NCBI RefSeq assembly: GCF_035645195.1
Contig: NZ_DASQNA010000018.1
Location: 248,001-312,000 of the forward strand
Length of the DNA stretch: 64,000 bases
Source of the DNA: Paenibacillus sp.
Lineage (GTDB): Bacteria; Bacillota; Bacilli; Paenibacillales; YIM-B00363
Reading direction: 5' to 3'
Position 1 is the stretch's first letter. Each line of letters begins with the position of its first letter. The translations under genes were made by a program, and so were the position numbers. The notes under the pieces are model-generated. The model saw only the letters and a program-made list of their open reading frames with translations, did not search any database and was not told the DNA's origin. Of this stretch, positions 1 to 7,933 are shown piece by piece.

Positions 1-285
1 CTTCGCGAACGCCTCGTTGTACGCCTGCATGAGCAGCGCCTGCCCGACGGCGGCGGACGCCTGCTTCTCGTGCGTCAGCTTCGGCCGCTTCTCGAAGCCG
101 AGCCGGGCGAAGCCGGCGGCGACGGCGCCGGAGGTGACGAGAACCACCTGATCGCCGGCGTTCGCGAGCTTCGCAAGCTCCTCCGCGAAATATTCGATTT
201 GCTCCCGGCGCAGCCCGCCAGCTAGCGCGGTAAGCGAGCTGCTGCCGATTTTGACGACGATGCGTCGCCGATTCGAGCCGTTCAT
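1..285 (-). CDS. proB: Glutamate 5-kinase (N-terminal part, runs off window)
   Basis: Only the first 95 codons are present; the rest lies beyond the left edge. The enzyme phosphorylates L-glutamate in the first step of proline synthesis. The visible protein starts MNGSNRRRIVVKIGSSSL, the amino-acid-kinase nucleotide-binding start (VVKIGSS), followed by VVLVTSGAVAAG near residues 48-59 and KQASAAVGQ near 73-81, both characteristic of ProB. The ATG at 285 is preceded by a GGAGGCGCC ribosome binding site. Upstream lies a T-box leader with a candidate proline specifier, which fits a proline gene controlled by tRNA charging. Identification is by recognition of the family's N-terminal motifs; proA would be expected next, outside the window. 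Confidence 0.93.
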   Translation of the reverse strand, partial: MNGSNRRRIVVKIGSSSLTALAGGLRREQIEYFAEELAKLANAGDQVVLVTSGAVAAGFARLGFEKRPKLTHEKQASAAVGQALLMQAYNEAFAK

Positions 286-317
286 GTTGAAGGCGCCTCC
301 TTGCATGCAACTTTTTG

Positions 318-632
318 AAAAAAAATAAGCTTCCGTCCTCTACTTCGCATAACAAGTAAAGGACGAAAGCTATCGGTTGTCGATTGTTCCGCGGTACCAC
401 CTTTATTGACGGCTCGTTCATCGGTCGGAACGCGCTTCGAGCGCATGCCGCGGCAGCCGTCCGGCTCCATGCCCTCATATCAGGAGGGTGCTGTCCGGCT
501 CATCGCCGGCCGTTCCGGGGTGGGTCGGCAAACTCGCGGCGACGGAATCTTCCAGCCAATGAATCCGTTCTCTGTACGCCCGTACGAATGCTTACTGTCC
601 CCTTCATCACGTTAGGGTATCAAGTTTTCCAA
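318..632 (-). promoter_or_regulatory. T-box riboswitch leader of proB (probably tRNA-Pro responsive)
   Basis: On the minus strand the T-box core AAGGTGGTACCGCG (389-404) matches the family consensus for the sequence that pairs with the uncharged tRNA acceptor end. It is followed by a terminator hairpin (371 to 328) and a U-rich run (327-318), then the proB ribosome binding site. Upstream, Stem I features are visible: an AGTA-like element, AGAGAACGG and GGCTGGAAG. A CCG triplet (528 to 526) followed by ACC lies where the specifier loop is expected, which would read proline. Uncharged tRNA-Pro should favour the antiterminator and allow proB transcription. The specifier assignment is by eye and is the weakest part. 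Confidence 0.88.
328..371 (-). terminator. Leader terminator within the proB T-box
   Basis: A long hairpin, AGCTTTCGTCCTTTACTTG pairing across a short loop with the GAGGACGGAAGCT arm, is followed by a U-run on the minus strand. It competes with the antiterminator that contains the T-box core at 389-404. Confidence 0.85.
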
Positions 633-633
633 T

Positions 634-663
634 ACTATATCATCTTCGCAGGCGGTTTGTAAA
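634..663 (-). promoter_or_regulatory. Candidate sigma-A promoter of proB
   Basis: Minus-strand TTTACA (663-658), an 18-nt spacer and TATAGT (639-634) lie just upstream of the T-box Stem I, so transcription would begin close to position 627. Confidence 0.65.
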
Positions 664-724
664 TAAGCAGCCCGCCCGCAACATAAGGTCGTTCGCCGTC
701 GTCTGCTAAAGTAAGAGGTGAGGG

Positions 725-1384
725 ATGGTGTACAAAATGTCGTTCGGATCGATTTTGATCATGTGCCTCCTTTGCTTCGCGATCGGCGGACAAGACCGTC
801 TGCTTTGGACGGCGATGCCGCAGGAGCTGGCCGCCGGCTTGACGGCGGCGAGCGAGCGGCAGGGAGCGGAGGAAGCGCCGGCGGATGTTGCGATCGCGGG
901 CTTTGCGGTCGAATCGGCGCCGCTCCCGGGGGCGCGGCTCGAGACGCCCGGCTCGCAGCCGGGGGGAGCGGGGGCGATGGGGACGGTATCCGCGGGAGCC
1001 GCCGCCGTCGCGTGCGCGGCAGGCTTTCCGCTCGCGCTGCCGCCGGAAGCGACGTTAACATATGCGGTGCACGATTGGATGATCGAAAAAGGGAGAAAGG
1101 CGACGATCCGGTACGAGACGTCGGACGGCGGCCTGCTGGAGCTGACGCAGACCGCAGGCGCCGCGGGCGACACCGCGATGAAGCTGGCGCTGCCGCTGCC
1201 GCGGCACCCGGCCGCCGCCGGGCAGCCGGCCTTCGAAGCCGTCTGGCAGGACGGCGGCCGGACGTACGCGCTGCGCGCGTACGGCGTGCCGGAGGAGGCG
1301 GCGCGCCTGTGGGCGAACGCGCTGAGAGCGCCCGCGGGGTGTCCGCTCGCCGGAGAAGAAAAAAACGTCGGGCCCCTGAACTAA
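725..1384 (+). CDS. Secreted or membrane-anchored hypothetical protein (weak DUF4367-like C-terminus)
   Basis: A 219-residue protein of unknown function. The N-terminus (MVYKMSFGSILIMCLLCF) is a short hydrophobic segment that could be a signal peptide or anchor, followed by an Ala/Gly/Glu-rich low-complexity linker to about residue 100. The C-terminal half contains VWQDGGRTYALRAYG followed by an amphipathic helix; this W-x-DGG-x-x-Y pattern resembles the end of DUF4367 domains found in Bacillus cell-envelope and anti-sigma-linked proteins, but the resemblance is weak. The start is chosen for the AGAGGTGAGGG ribosome binding site at 714-724. The stop codon lies inside the bidirectional terminator shared with the convergent HAD gene, so it is probably monocistronic. 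Confidence 0.7.
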   Translation: MVYKMSFGSILIMCLLCFAIGGQDRLLWTAMPQELAAGLTAASERQGAEEAPADVAIAGFAVESAPLPGARLETPGSQPGGAGAMGTVSAGAAAVACAAGFPLALPPEATLTYAVHDWMIEKGRKATIRYETSDGGLLELTQTAGAAGDTAMKLALPLPRHPAAAGQPAFEAVWQDGGRTYALRAYGVPEEAARLWANALRAPAGCPLAGEEKNVGPLN

Positions 1385-1403
1385 GGGGCGCCGACGTTTT
1401 TCT
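1361..1403. terminator. Bidirectional intrinsic terminator
   Basis: AAAACGTCGG(gc)CCCCT pairs with AGGGGCGCCGACGTTTT around a GAACTA loop, with an A-run before and a T-run after. It serves both the gene ending at 1384 and the convergent HAD gene ending at 1405. Confidence 0.85.
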
Positions 1404-1404
1404 A

Positions 1405-2148
1405 TCAACGGGCGAGAATGCCTGCCACCGCGTCCGGCACCTGCGCGATCGATTCCAGCTTCAGCAGCCGGTCCGTCTCGCCAAGCGTTACTTCCACGAG
1501 GTCGAACGCCCAATTGGACAGCGGCGGGATGTACATCGCGCCGATGCCGCATTCGATCGCGGGCGCGATGTCCGTGCGGAGCGAATTGCCGATCATCCAC
1601 GTCCGGGACCGGTCGAAGCCGGTCTCCGTCAGGATGCGCGCGAGCGCCTCGCTGTTTTTATGCTGCGCGACGAAGATGCGGCCTTCGAAGAAGGGGGCGA
1701 GATTCACTTTCTCCGCTTTGCGGCGCTGGATCTTCTCGTCTCCGCCCGTGTACAAGGAGATCACGTGCCCGTCCTTCTTCAGCCGCTCGAGCGTCGCGAC
1801 GACGTCCGGGTACAGCTCGAACTCGCTGTCGTACACGGTGTAGCCGAGCTCGACGACTCGCTTGCGCTCGTCCGCGTCGCTCGGGCGGCCGTACAACGCG
1901 CTGTAATGGTCGTACGTTTCCCCGAACGATTCCGGGAATCGATCCGCCGCGAACCCTTCGACGCGGATGCCGGCCAGGTCGAGCTCGAGCTGCGTTTTTT
2001 TCAGGTCTTCTTTGGAGAGCGGGAAGGAAGCAAACCAGGTCAGCATCAATTCGGCGAATTGGTCGATGACCAAATCGAAATATTTATTGCAATGGATGAG
2101 CGTGTCGTCCAAATCGAAAAGCAAGTTCAGCGTCGCTTTCTCCGCCAT
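1405..2148 (-). CDS. HAD-superfamily hydrolase
   Basis: A 247-residue haloacid-dehalogenase-type phosphatase. Motif I is FDLDDT at residues 11-16 (nucleophile D12, acid/base D14). Motif II appears as SLYTGG in the middle, and motif III/IV as WMIGNSLRTDI near residue 170-180. A helical cap lies between motifs I and II, as in the YjjG/pyrimidine-nucleotidase-like subgroup. The substrate cannot be assigned. The ATG at 2148 has a GGAGTGGAACG ribosome binding site. It sits 55 nt downstream of mtnE on the same strand and may be cotranscribed with it; a link to methionine salvage is possible, but the usual salvage HAD enzymes (MtnX) are distinct and I do not claim it. Confidence 0.88.
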   Translation of the reverse strand: MAEKATLNLLFDLDDTLIHCNKYFDLVIDQFAELMLTWFASFPLSKEDLKKTQLELDLAGIRVEGFAADRFPESFGETYDHYSALYGRPSDADERKRVVELGYTVYDSEFELYPDVVATLERLKKDGHVISLYTGGDEKIQRRKAEKVNLAPFFEGRIFVAQHKNSEALARILTETGFDRSRTWMIGNSLRTDIAPAIECGIGAMYIPPLSNWAFDLVEVTLGETDRLLKLESIAQVPDAVAGILAR

Positions 2149-2203
2149 CGTTCCACTCCGTTCGCGTCTCGCTTCTTTGTTTCTATGAACTTATGAACCC
2201 CGC

Positions 2204-3388
2204 TTAAAACAATCCCAACCGGCCGATGCGCGCCGCCGCCTCGCGAAGCCGCTCCTCGGAGCTGAGCAGCCCGACGCGCACGTAGCCGTCGCCGTGGTCG
2301 CCGAAGCCGATGCCGGGGGCGACGACGACGTCGGCCTCCGCGAGCAGCTTGTCGGCGAACGTCGCCGACGTATAACCGCCGGGCACCGGCAGCCAGCAGA
2401 AGAAGGAGCCGGCCGGCTTCGGCGCGCGCCAGCCGATGTCCGCGAGCGCATCGAACAGCGCGTCGCGCCGCGATTCGTACGTCGCGACCAACTGGCGCAC
2501 GGAATCCTGCGGTCCGGTCAGCGCTTCGGCAGCCGCGTACTGCACCGCGCCGAACAAGCTGACGTAGTAGTGGTCCTGCATTAAATTGATGAGCCGGATG
2601 ATTTCCTCGTTGCCGATCGCGAACGCGACGCGCCAGCCCGCCATATTGTAAGTTTTGGACAAAGTATAAATTTCAATTCCGACGTCCATCGCGCCCGGCG
2701 TTTCGAGGAAGCTGATCGGGCGGTTGCCGTCGAAGCCGATCGCGCCGTAGGCGAAGTCGGAGACGGCGAGAATGCCGTGCTTCGCCGCGAACTCGACCGT
2801 GTCCTTATAGAAGGAAGCCGGGGCGACGGCGCTCGTCGGGTTGTTCGGATAATTGAAAAACATCAGCTTCGCCTTCGCGAGATCCTGCGCCGGCACGGCG
2901 CCGTAATCGGGCAAATAGCCGTTCGCTTCCGTCAGCGGCATGAACGACATACGGCCGCCCGCCAGCGCGACGCCGGACCAATAATCCGGGTAGCCCGGAT
3001 CCGGCACGAGGCAAACGTCGCCCGGGTTTAGCATGATTTGGCTGATTTCGACGAGACCGGTTTTGCCGCCGAACAGGACGGCGACCTGCGTTTGTGGATC
3101 GACCGTCACGCCGTAATCTTCTTTATACCGTTTCGCGACCGCTTCCTTAAGGAAGCTAAAGCCCGAAAACGGGGGATACCGGTGAAACTGCGGATTGTCG
3201 GCGGCTTCCCGAAGCGCCCGCACGACGTTGTCCGGCGTCGGCCGATCGGGATTGCCTTGTCCGAGATTAATGACGTCCCGGCCCGCCGCGACGGCGGCGT
3301 TCGCCTTCTGGACGAGAGAGGCGAAAAATTGCTTCGGCAGCGCGGTCATCCGGTCCGCGGGCCGAAAGCGCAGCTTGGATTCGTTCAT
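2204..3388 (-). CDS. mtnE: Aminotransferase, methionine-salvage type (MtnE-like)
   Basis: A 394-residue fold-type I PLP enzyme. The N-terminus (LPKQFFASLVQKANAAV, then INLGQGNPDRPTP) and the body (PDPGYPDYWSGV, NYPNNPTSAV, YTLSKTYNMAGWR with the PLP lysine K245) closely resemble Bacillus subtilis MtnE (YkrV), which transaminates 2-oxo-4-methylthiobutyrate to methionine. The neighbour on the opposite strand is an MtnU-like omega-amidase, the same pairing seen in B. subtilis, which supports the call. The ribosome binding site GGAGTGGAG precedes the ATG. Related aminotransferases (PatA, DapL-like) share many motifs, so the substrate remains an inference from similarity plus context. Confidence 0.88.
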   Translation of the reverse strand: MNESKLRFRPADRMTALPKQFFASLVQKANAAVAAGRDVINLGQGNPDRPTPDNVVRALREAADNPQFHRYPPFSGFSFLKEAVAKRYKEDYGVTVDPQTQVAVLFGGKTGLVEISQIMLNPGDVCLVPDPGYPDYWSGVALAGGRMSFMPLTEANGYLPDYGAVPAQDLAKAKLMFFNYPNNPTSAVAPASFYKDTVEFAAKHGILAVSDFAYGAIGFDGNRPISFLETPGAMDVGIEIYTLSKTYNMAGWRVAFAIGNEEIIRLINLMQDHYYVSLFGAVQYAAAEALTGPQDSVRQLVATYESRRDALFDALADIGWRAPKPAGSFFCWLPVPGGYTSATFADKLLAEADVVVAPGIGFGDHGDGYVRVGLLSSEERLREAAARIGRLGLF

Positions 3389-3469
3389 GGGAAAGCTCCA
3401 CTCCGTTCATCGCACGTAAATGCTATCTATCTTACCAAAAACGGTTAGCGCTGTACACCGAATCGCGCC

Positions 3470-3497
3470 TTGACTTCGGAGGGGAGTCGCGTATCAT
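3470..3497 (+). promoter_or_regulatory. Candidate sigma-A promoter of mtnU
   Basis: TTGACT (3470-3475), a 16-nt spacer and TATCAT (3492-3497). The in-frame ATG at 3496 falls inside the -10 box, which argues that translation starts at 3532. Confidence 0.65.
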
Positions 3498-3531
3498 GAA
3501 AGGAAATGTTTTGCGAAGGGGGAAGGGACGC

Positions 3532-4314
3532 ATGAAGGTTGCGGTAATTCAAATGGACGTTACGATCGGCGAACCGGAGGCGAATCGCGAGCGCGCCCTC
3601 GCGCGCATGAGCGAAGCTGTGAGCGGGCCGGACAAGCCGGACGTCGTCATGTTGCCGGAAATGTGGAACACGGGTTACTCGCTTGAAAATATCGAAGACA
3701 TCGCCGACGACGAGGGAGAGCCGACGCGCGCGCTGATGGCTGACTTCGCGGCGAAGCACGGCGTGAACGTCGTGGCCGGTTCGGTCGCGACGAAGTCGGA
3801 CGGCGGCGTCAAAAATACGATTTTGGTTTTCGATCGCACGGGCAAGCAAACGGCGGATTATTCGAAAATTCATTTGTTCCGGTTGATGGAGGAAGAGAAA
3901 TATTTGAAGCAGGGCGGGGCGATCGGGAAGCTTGCGGTAGACGAGGCTCCGGCCGGCATGATGGTGTGCTACGACATCCGGTTTCCGGAGCTGACGCGCA
4001 GGCTCGCCCTGGACGGGGCGAAGGTGCTGTTCGTGCCGGCGCAGTGGCCGAAGCCGCGATTGCACCATTGGCGAACGCTGCTGCTGGCGCGGGCGATCGA
4101 AAACCAAATGTTCGTCGTCGCCTGCAATCGGGTCGGGACGAGCCGCGGCACCGAATTTTTCGGGCATTCGATGATCATTTCGCCGTGGGGCGACATTTTG
4201 GCGGAAGGCGGGGAGGAAGAGGCGATTTTGACGGCCGACCTCGATCTTGCCGAAGTCGACCGGGTCCGAGGCACGATCCCGGTATTCCAGGATCGCCGCC
4301 CCGAGCTTTATTAA
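3532..4314 (+). CDS. mtnU: Carbon-nitrogen hydrolase, 2-oxoglutaramate/omega-amidase type (MtnU-like)
   Basis: A 260-residue nitrilase-superfamily amidase with the complete Glu-Lys-Cys triad: E43 in MLPEMWNTGYS, K112 in YSKIHLF and C146 in MMVCYDIRFPEL. The family hydrolyses the 2-oxoacid omega-amides (for example 2-oxoglutaramate) left by glutamine-dependent transamination. It lies divergently beside the MtnE-like aminotransferase, and in B. subtilis mtnU is also next to mtnE, so a role in disposing of the by-product of that reaction is likely. The ATG at 3532 has a GGGGGAAGGG ribosome binding site; an upstream in-frame ATG at 3496 lies in the promoter. The stop codon abuts the end of the convergent gene at 4315. 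Confidence 0.9.
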   Translation: MKVAVIQMDVTIGEPEANRERALARMSEAVSGPDKPDVVMLPEMWNTGYSLENIEDIADDEGEPTRALMADFAAKHGVNVVAGSVATKSDGGVKNTILVFDRTGKQTADYSKIHLFRLMEEEKYLKQGGAIGKLAVDEAPAGMMVCYDIRFPELTRRLALDGAKVLFVPAQWPKPRLHHWRTLLLARAIENQMFVVACNRVGTSRGTEFFGHSMIISPWGDILAEGGEEEAILTADLDLAEVDRVRGTIPVFQDRRPELY

Positions 4315-4665
4315 TTACGCGTTCGTCAGCAGCCCCGCCATGACGCGGTAATTGTCGTGGCGGCGGCGCAAAAAGTCGACCTCGGCTTTCCAGCGGTCCG
4401 CTTCCTCCTGCGCTTCGAGCAGCTCCGCAAGCAGGGCGGCGGCGTTCGGCGCCGGCGCGGCGGCGCTCGATCTCCGATACGCCGCCCGCTCCGCCGCGAA
4501 GGCGTCGGCTTTCGCCTCGGCTTCGGCGAGCAGGCTCCGCTTCTCGGACAGCCGGCGCTCGGCTTCGTAATAGCGGGTTTCCGCTTTGCGGAGCAGCTCG
4601 GGCAGCACCTGGAGCTCGTCGATAATCGTTTCGGTCAGCAATCGGCGCGTGGCGTGGGTCGTCAT
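4315..4665 (-). CDS. Small coiled-coil hypothetical protein
   Basis: About 116 residues, almost entirely helical and rich in Ala, Glu, Arg and Leu, with heptad-like spacing from the second decade onward, interrupted by an Ala/Pro-rich break (SSAAAPAPNAAA). No known domain is recognised; a structural or adaptor role is only a guess. I place the start at the ATG at 4665, which has AAGGATG about nine bases upstream; an in-frame ATG further upstream at 4698 would add 11 residues but lacks a good ribosome binding site. It converges with mtnU with no gap. Confidence 0.7.
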   Translation of the reverse strand: MTTHATRRLLTETIIDELQVLPELLRKAETRYYEAERRLSEKRSLLAEAEAKADAFAAERAAYRRSSAAAPAPNAAALLAELLEAQEEADRWKAEVDFLRRRHDNYRVMAGLLTNA

Positions 4666-4733
4666 TCGGATCATCCTTTGGTCCGTCGCATAGGACAAGT
4701 TTTTACTAGAAATGTATGCGGCGGCGAAGGACG

Positions 4734-5636
4734 TTATGACTGTTCGAGCCGTTTCGTCACTTCCATCAGCGTGTCGATGAACGCTTCCGCGGCTTTCGTG
4801 AAATATCGACCGCGGCGTTCGGCAATGACGAGCGTCCGGCTCGGCGCCGGATCGGTAAGCGATTTATAAACAGGGACGTAGCGGCCCTTTTTCGACTCGG
4901 CGACCATGCTCGGGATGAACGCGACGCCCATGCCCGCGGCGACGAGCGACTGCACCGTCTCGATGTTGCTGCTTTCGAACACGATGCGCGGCGCGAATCC
5001 GGCTTCCGCGCAAATATCTTGGGCGATTTGGCGGAAGCCCTGCCCCTTTTTCAGCACGACGAACGCTTCCTGGGCCAGCGCGCGGACCGGGATCGGCTCG
5101 GGGCGCGCCGCGAGCGGATGAGCTTCCGGCACGGCGAGCAAAATGTCTTCCGTCGCGTAAGGGCGATAATCGAGCGTGGGCTCCTCGATCGGCAGCGACA
5201 AGAGGCTCAGATCGACGGCGCCCGACGACGTGAGGTGCTCGAGATTGGCGCTGGTGTCCTCGACGAGCGAAATCTCGATGCCGGGGTGGCGCTTCGCGAA
5301 TTCGGGCAGCACGATCGGCAAAATGTGCGATCCGGTGATCGGCAGCGTGCCGACGACGAGCTTGCCTTTGCGCAAATTCGAAATGTCGTTCATCTCGCTC
5401 TTCAGCTGTTCGACGAGGTCGAGGATACGCTGCGCCTTCGCGACGAACACTTCGCCGGCGTGCGTCGGCTCGACGGCGTTCGTCGTCCGGTGAAACAGCG
5501 TCACGCCGAGCTCCTTCTCGAGCTTGGCGAGCTGCTGGCTGAGCGACGGCTGCGCGATGTGCAGCTTTTCCGCGGCGCGCGAAAAATTTTTCTCGAAATA
5601 GATTTGAACGACGTACAGCAGCTGGCGGAATTCCAT
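4734..5636 (-). CDS. LysR-family transcriptional regulator
   Basis: A 300-residue LysR-type regulator. The N-terminal winged helix-turn-helix is clear (MEFRQLLYVVQIYFEKNFSR, then AAEKLHIAQPSLSQQLAKLE). It is followed by a linker helix to about residue 85 and a two-lobed effector-binding domain starting at GKLVVGTLPITGSH. It is divergent from leuC across 152 nt, the classical arrangement in which a LysR protein controls the adjacent operon and itself. The effector is unknown; an intermediate of leucine synthesis is a reasonable inference. A 13-bp palindrome at 5699-5711, next to the candidate leuC -35 box, is a plausible binding site. The ribosome binding site is AGGATG before the ATG at 5636. 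Confidence 0.92.
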   Translation of the reverse strand: MEFRQLLYVVQIYFEKNFSRAAEKLHIAQPSLSQQLAKLEKELGVTLFHRTTNAVEPTHAGEVFVAKAQRILDLVEQLKSEMNDISNLRKGKLVVGTLPITGSHILPIVLPEFAKRHPGIEISLVEDTSANLEHLTSSGAVDLSLLSLPIEEPTLDYRPYATEDILLAVPEAHPLAARPEPIPVRALAQEAFVVLKKGQGFRQIAQDICAEAGFAPRIVFESSNIETVQSLVAAGMGVAFIPSMVAESKKGRYVPVYKSLTDPAPSRTLVIAERRGRYFTKAAEAFIDTLMEVTKRLEQS

Positions 5637-5698
5637 AGGGGATCATCCTTTGTTCGCCGATCGGCGATGTCGTTATAAGAATTACCAATCAAATTTAT

Positions 5699-5711
5699 AG
5701 ATATTATATCT
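5699..5711. promoter_or_regulatory. Palindrome in the LysR/leuC intergenic region (candidate regulator site)
   Basis: AGATATTATATCT is symmetrical apart from its central base. Its right end overlaps the first base of the candidate leuC -35 box. It does not fit the T-N11-A LysR consensus exactly. Confidence 0.45.
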
Positions 5712-5740
5712 TGGAACAATGACGAAAGAAATGATAGGAT
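5711..5740 (+). promoter_or_regulatory. Candidate leuCD promoter
   Basis: TTGGAA (5711-5716), an 18-nt spacer and TAGGAT (5735-5740). Both hexamers are imperfect, as expected for an activator-dependent promoter. Confidence 0.4.
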
Positions 5741-5788
5741 ACGTTATAGAGGTTTTGTACAATGCGAAAACGGGGAGAGGTGAACTGA

Positions 5789-7213
5789 ATGACGAAACGT
5801 ACGATGTTCGAGAAAATTTGGGACAATCACGTCATTCATCAAGAAGAAGGCAAACCTAGCATTATTTATATCGATTTGCATTTGGTGCACGAAGTGACGA
5901 GCCCGCAGGCGTTCGAAGGCCTGCGCCTCGCCGGCCGCAAGGTGCGCCGTCCGGAATTGACGTTCGCGACGATGGACCACAACGTGCCGACGAAAGACCG
6001 TTTCAACATTACGGATCCGATCTCGAAGCAGCAGGTCGACACGCTGACGAAGAACGCGCAGGAATTCGGCATCACGCTGTACGATCTCAACTCGATCGAC
6101 CAAGGCGTCGTTCACGTCATGGGTCCTGAGCTCGGTCTCACGCACCCTGGCAAAACGATCGTCTGCGGCGACTCGCATACGTCGACGCACGGCGCGTTCG
6201 GCGCGCTCGCGTTCGGCATCGGCACGTCCGAGGTCGAGCACGTCCTCGCGACGCAGACGCTGCAGCAATCGAAGCCGAAGACGATGGAAGTGCGCGTGAA
6301 CGGCCAGCTGCCGTTCGGCGTGACGGCGAAGGATTTGATTTTGGGCATCATCGCCAAATACGGCACGGATTTCGCGACGGGCTACGTCATCGAGTACACG
6401 GGCGAAGCGATTCGCGGCCTGTCGATGGAGCAGCGCATGACGGTCTGCAACATGTCGATCGAAGCGGGCGCGCGCGCCGGCATGATCGCTCCGGACCAAA
6501 CGACGTTCGACTATCTCCGCGGCCGCGAGCACGTTCCGCAAGGCGCCGAGTTCGACGCGGCGGTCGAGCGCTGGAAGCAGCTCGTGACGGACGAAGGAGC
6601 GACGTATGACCGCGTCGTCGAGTTCGACGCAACGACGCTCATCCCGCAAGTCACGTGGGGCACGAGCCCGGGCATGGGCACGAACGTGCTCGCGCAGGTG
6701 CCGAATCCGGCGGACTTCCCGACGGAGAACGAGCGCAAAGCGGCCGAGAAGGCTTTGGAATACATGGATTTGAAGCCGGGCACGCCGATGACGGAAGTCG
6801 AGATTAACTACGTGTTTATCGGCTCCTGCACGAACGGCCGCATCGAAGACCTGCGCGCGGCGGCGAAAGTCGCTCGCGGCTACAAGGTGTCGCCGAACGT
6901 GACGGCGATCGTCGTTCCGGGCTCCGGCCGCGTCAAGCTGCAGGCGGAGAAGGAAGGCTTGGATAAAATCTTCATCGAAGCAGGATTCGAATGGCGCGAT
7001 GCCGGATGCTCGATGTGCCTCGCGATGAACCCGGACGTCCTGAAGCCGGGCGACCGCTGCGCATCGACGTCGAACCGTAACTTCGAAGGCCGCCAAGGCC
7101 GCGGCGGACGCACGCACCTCGTGTCGCCGGAAATGGCTGCCGCTGCTGCCGTTACGGGTCGCTTCGTCGACGTGCGCGATTGGAAATTCAAGACGGAAGT
7201 CGAAGTCGGCTAA
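5789..7213 (+). CDS. leuC: 3-isopropylmalate dehydratase, large subunit
   Basis: A 474-residue aconitase-superfamily protein that, with LeuD, isomerises 2-isopropylmalate to 3-isopropylmalate in leucine synthesis. The 4Fe-4S ligands are all present: C347 in [10 protein letters not shown], and C407 and C410 in [12 protein letters not shown]. The family signatures [13 protein letters not shown] and [16 protein letters not shown] are also intact, and length is normal for bacterial LeuC. The ATG at 5789 follows GGGGAGAGGTG. leuD begins 24 nt after its stop, so the two form an operon. Other leu genes are not in the window. A LysR regulator is divergent and no leucine T-box is visible. Confidence 0.98.
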   Translation: MTKRTMFEKIWDNHVIHQEEGKPSIIYIDLHLVHEVTSPQAFEGLRLAGRKVRRPELTFATMDHNVPTKDRFNITDPISKQQVDTLTKNAQEFGITLYDLNSIDQGVVHVMGPELGLTHPGKTIVCGDSHTSTHGAFGALAFGIGTSEVEHVLATQTLQQSKPKTMEVRVNGQLPFGVTAKDLILGIIAKYGTDFATGYVIEYTGEAIRGLSMEQRMTVCNMSIEAGARAGMIAPDQTTFDYLRGREHVPQGAEFDAAVERWKQLVTDEGATYDRVVEFDATTLIPQVTWGTSPGMGTNVLAQVPNPADFPTENERKAAEKALEYMDLKPGTPMTEVEINYVFIGSCTNGRIEDLRAAAKVARGYKVSPNVTAIVVPGSGRVKLQAEKEGLDKIFIEAGFEWRDAGCSMCLAMNPDVLKPGDRCASTSNRNFEGRQGRGGRTHLVSPEMAAAAAVTGRFVDVRDWKFKTEVEVG

Positions 7214-7237
7214 TCGAGGCCGGAGGAGGATACGAAC

Positions 7238-7831
7238 ATGCAAGCATTCACGAAACATACGGGCATCGTCGCTCCGGTCGACCGCGTGAACGTCGACACG
7301 GACGCGATCATTCCGAAGCAGTTTTTGAAGCGCATCGAGCGCACGGGGTTCGGCCAGTTCCTGTTCTTCGAATGGCGCTGGGACGAACAAGGCAACGTGA
7401 ACGAAGATTTCGAAATGAACAAGCCGCGCTACCAGGGCGCATCCGTCCTGATTTCGCGCGCGAACTTCGGCTGCGGCTCCTCCCGCGAGCACGCGCCTTG
7501 GGCGATTCTTGACTACGGCTTCCGCGTCGTCATCGCTCCTTCGTTCGCGGACATTTTCTACAACAACTGTTTCAAGAACGGCATCCTGCCGATCAAGCTG
7601 AGCGAGGAAGAAGTCGAAGACTTGTTCCAGCGCACGGCGAAGCACGAAGGCTACAAGCTGAACGTCGACCTCGAGAACAAAACGATTACCGACGACTACG
7701 GTTTGTCGCTGTCGTTCGATCTCGACGAGCACCGCCGCCAGTTCTTGCTGCAAGGTCTCGACGATATCGGCCTGACGCTGCAGCACGAAGACAAAATCGC
7801 CGCGTACGAAGCCGCTCGCGGTTTGGCATAA
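7238..7831 (+). CDS. leuD: 3-isopropylmalate dehydratase, small subunit
   Basis: A 197-residue swivel-domain partner of LeuC. Recognisable features are [21 protein letters not shown] near residues 20-40, the [15 protein letters not shown] substrate-binding segment near residues 77-91, and [11 protein letters not shown] near residues 106-116, all in their normal order. Length matches the family. The ribosome binding site GGAGGAGG precedes the ATG at 7238. It is the last gene of the leuCD operon, which ends at a strong terminator at 7866-7897. Confidence 0.98.
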   Translation: MQAFTKHTGIVAPVDRVNVDTDAIIPKQFLKRIERTGFGQFLFFEWRWDEQGNVNEDFEMNKPRYQGASVLISRANFGCGSSREHAPWAILDYGFRVVIAPSFADIFYNNCFKNGILPIKLSEEEVEDLFQRTAKHEGYKLNVDLENKTITDDYGLSLSFDLDEHRRQFLLQGLDDIGLTLQHEDKIAAYEAARGLA

Positions 7832-7865
7832 TAGGTTCATATTCGCGTTAACGACGCAAAGCATG

Positions 7866-7897
7866 CGCCGTCTCCCGGTTCGGGGGGCGGCGTTTTT
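7866..7897 (+). terminator. Intrinsic terminator of leuCD
   Basis: CGCCGTCTCCCG pairs (two G-U wobbles) with CGGGGGGCGGCG around a short GTT loop region, followed by TTTTT. Confidence 0.85.
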
Positions 7898-7933
7898 GCG
7901 TTGGGGCCATTACTATTATGGGGAGGTTTTGTC

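Noticed and set aside
3496-3531. Upstream ATG of mtnU
   Set aside because: It lies inside the predicted -10 box of the mtnU promoter and adds residues not found in the family.
5744-7864. A 706-codon minus-strand frame opposite leuCD
   Set aside because: It is a GC-rich codon-bias shadow: leuC and leuD are intact with catalytic cysteines and ribosome binding sites, and the antisense product is Arg/His-rich nonsense.
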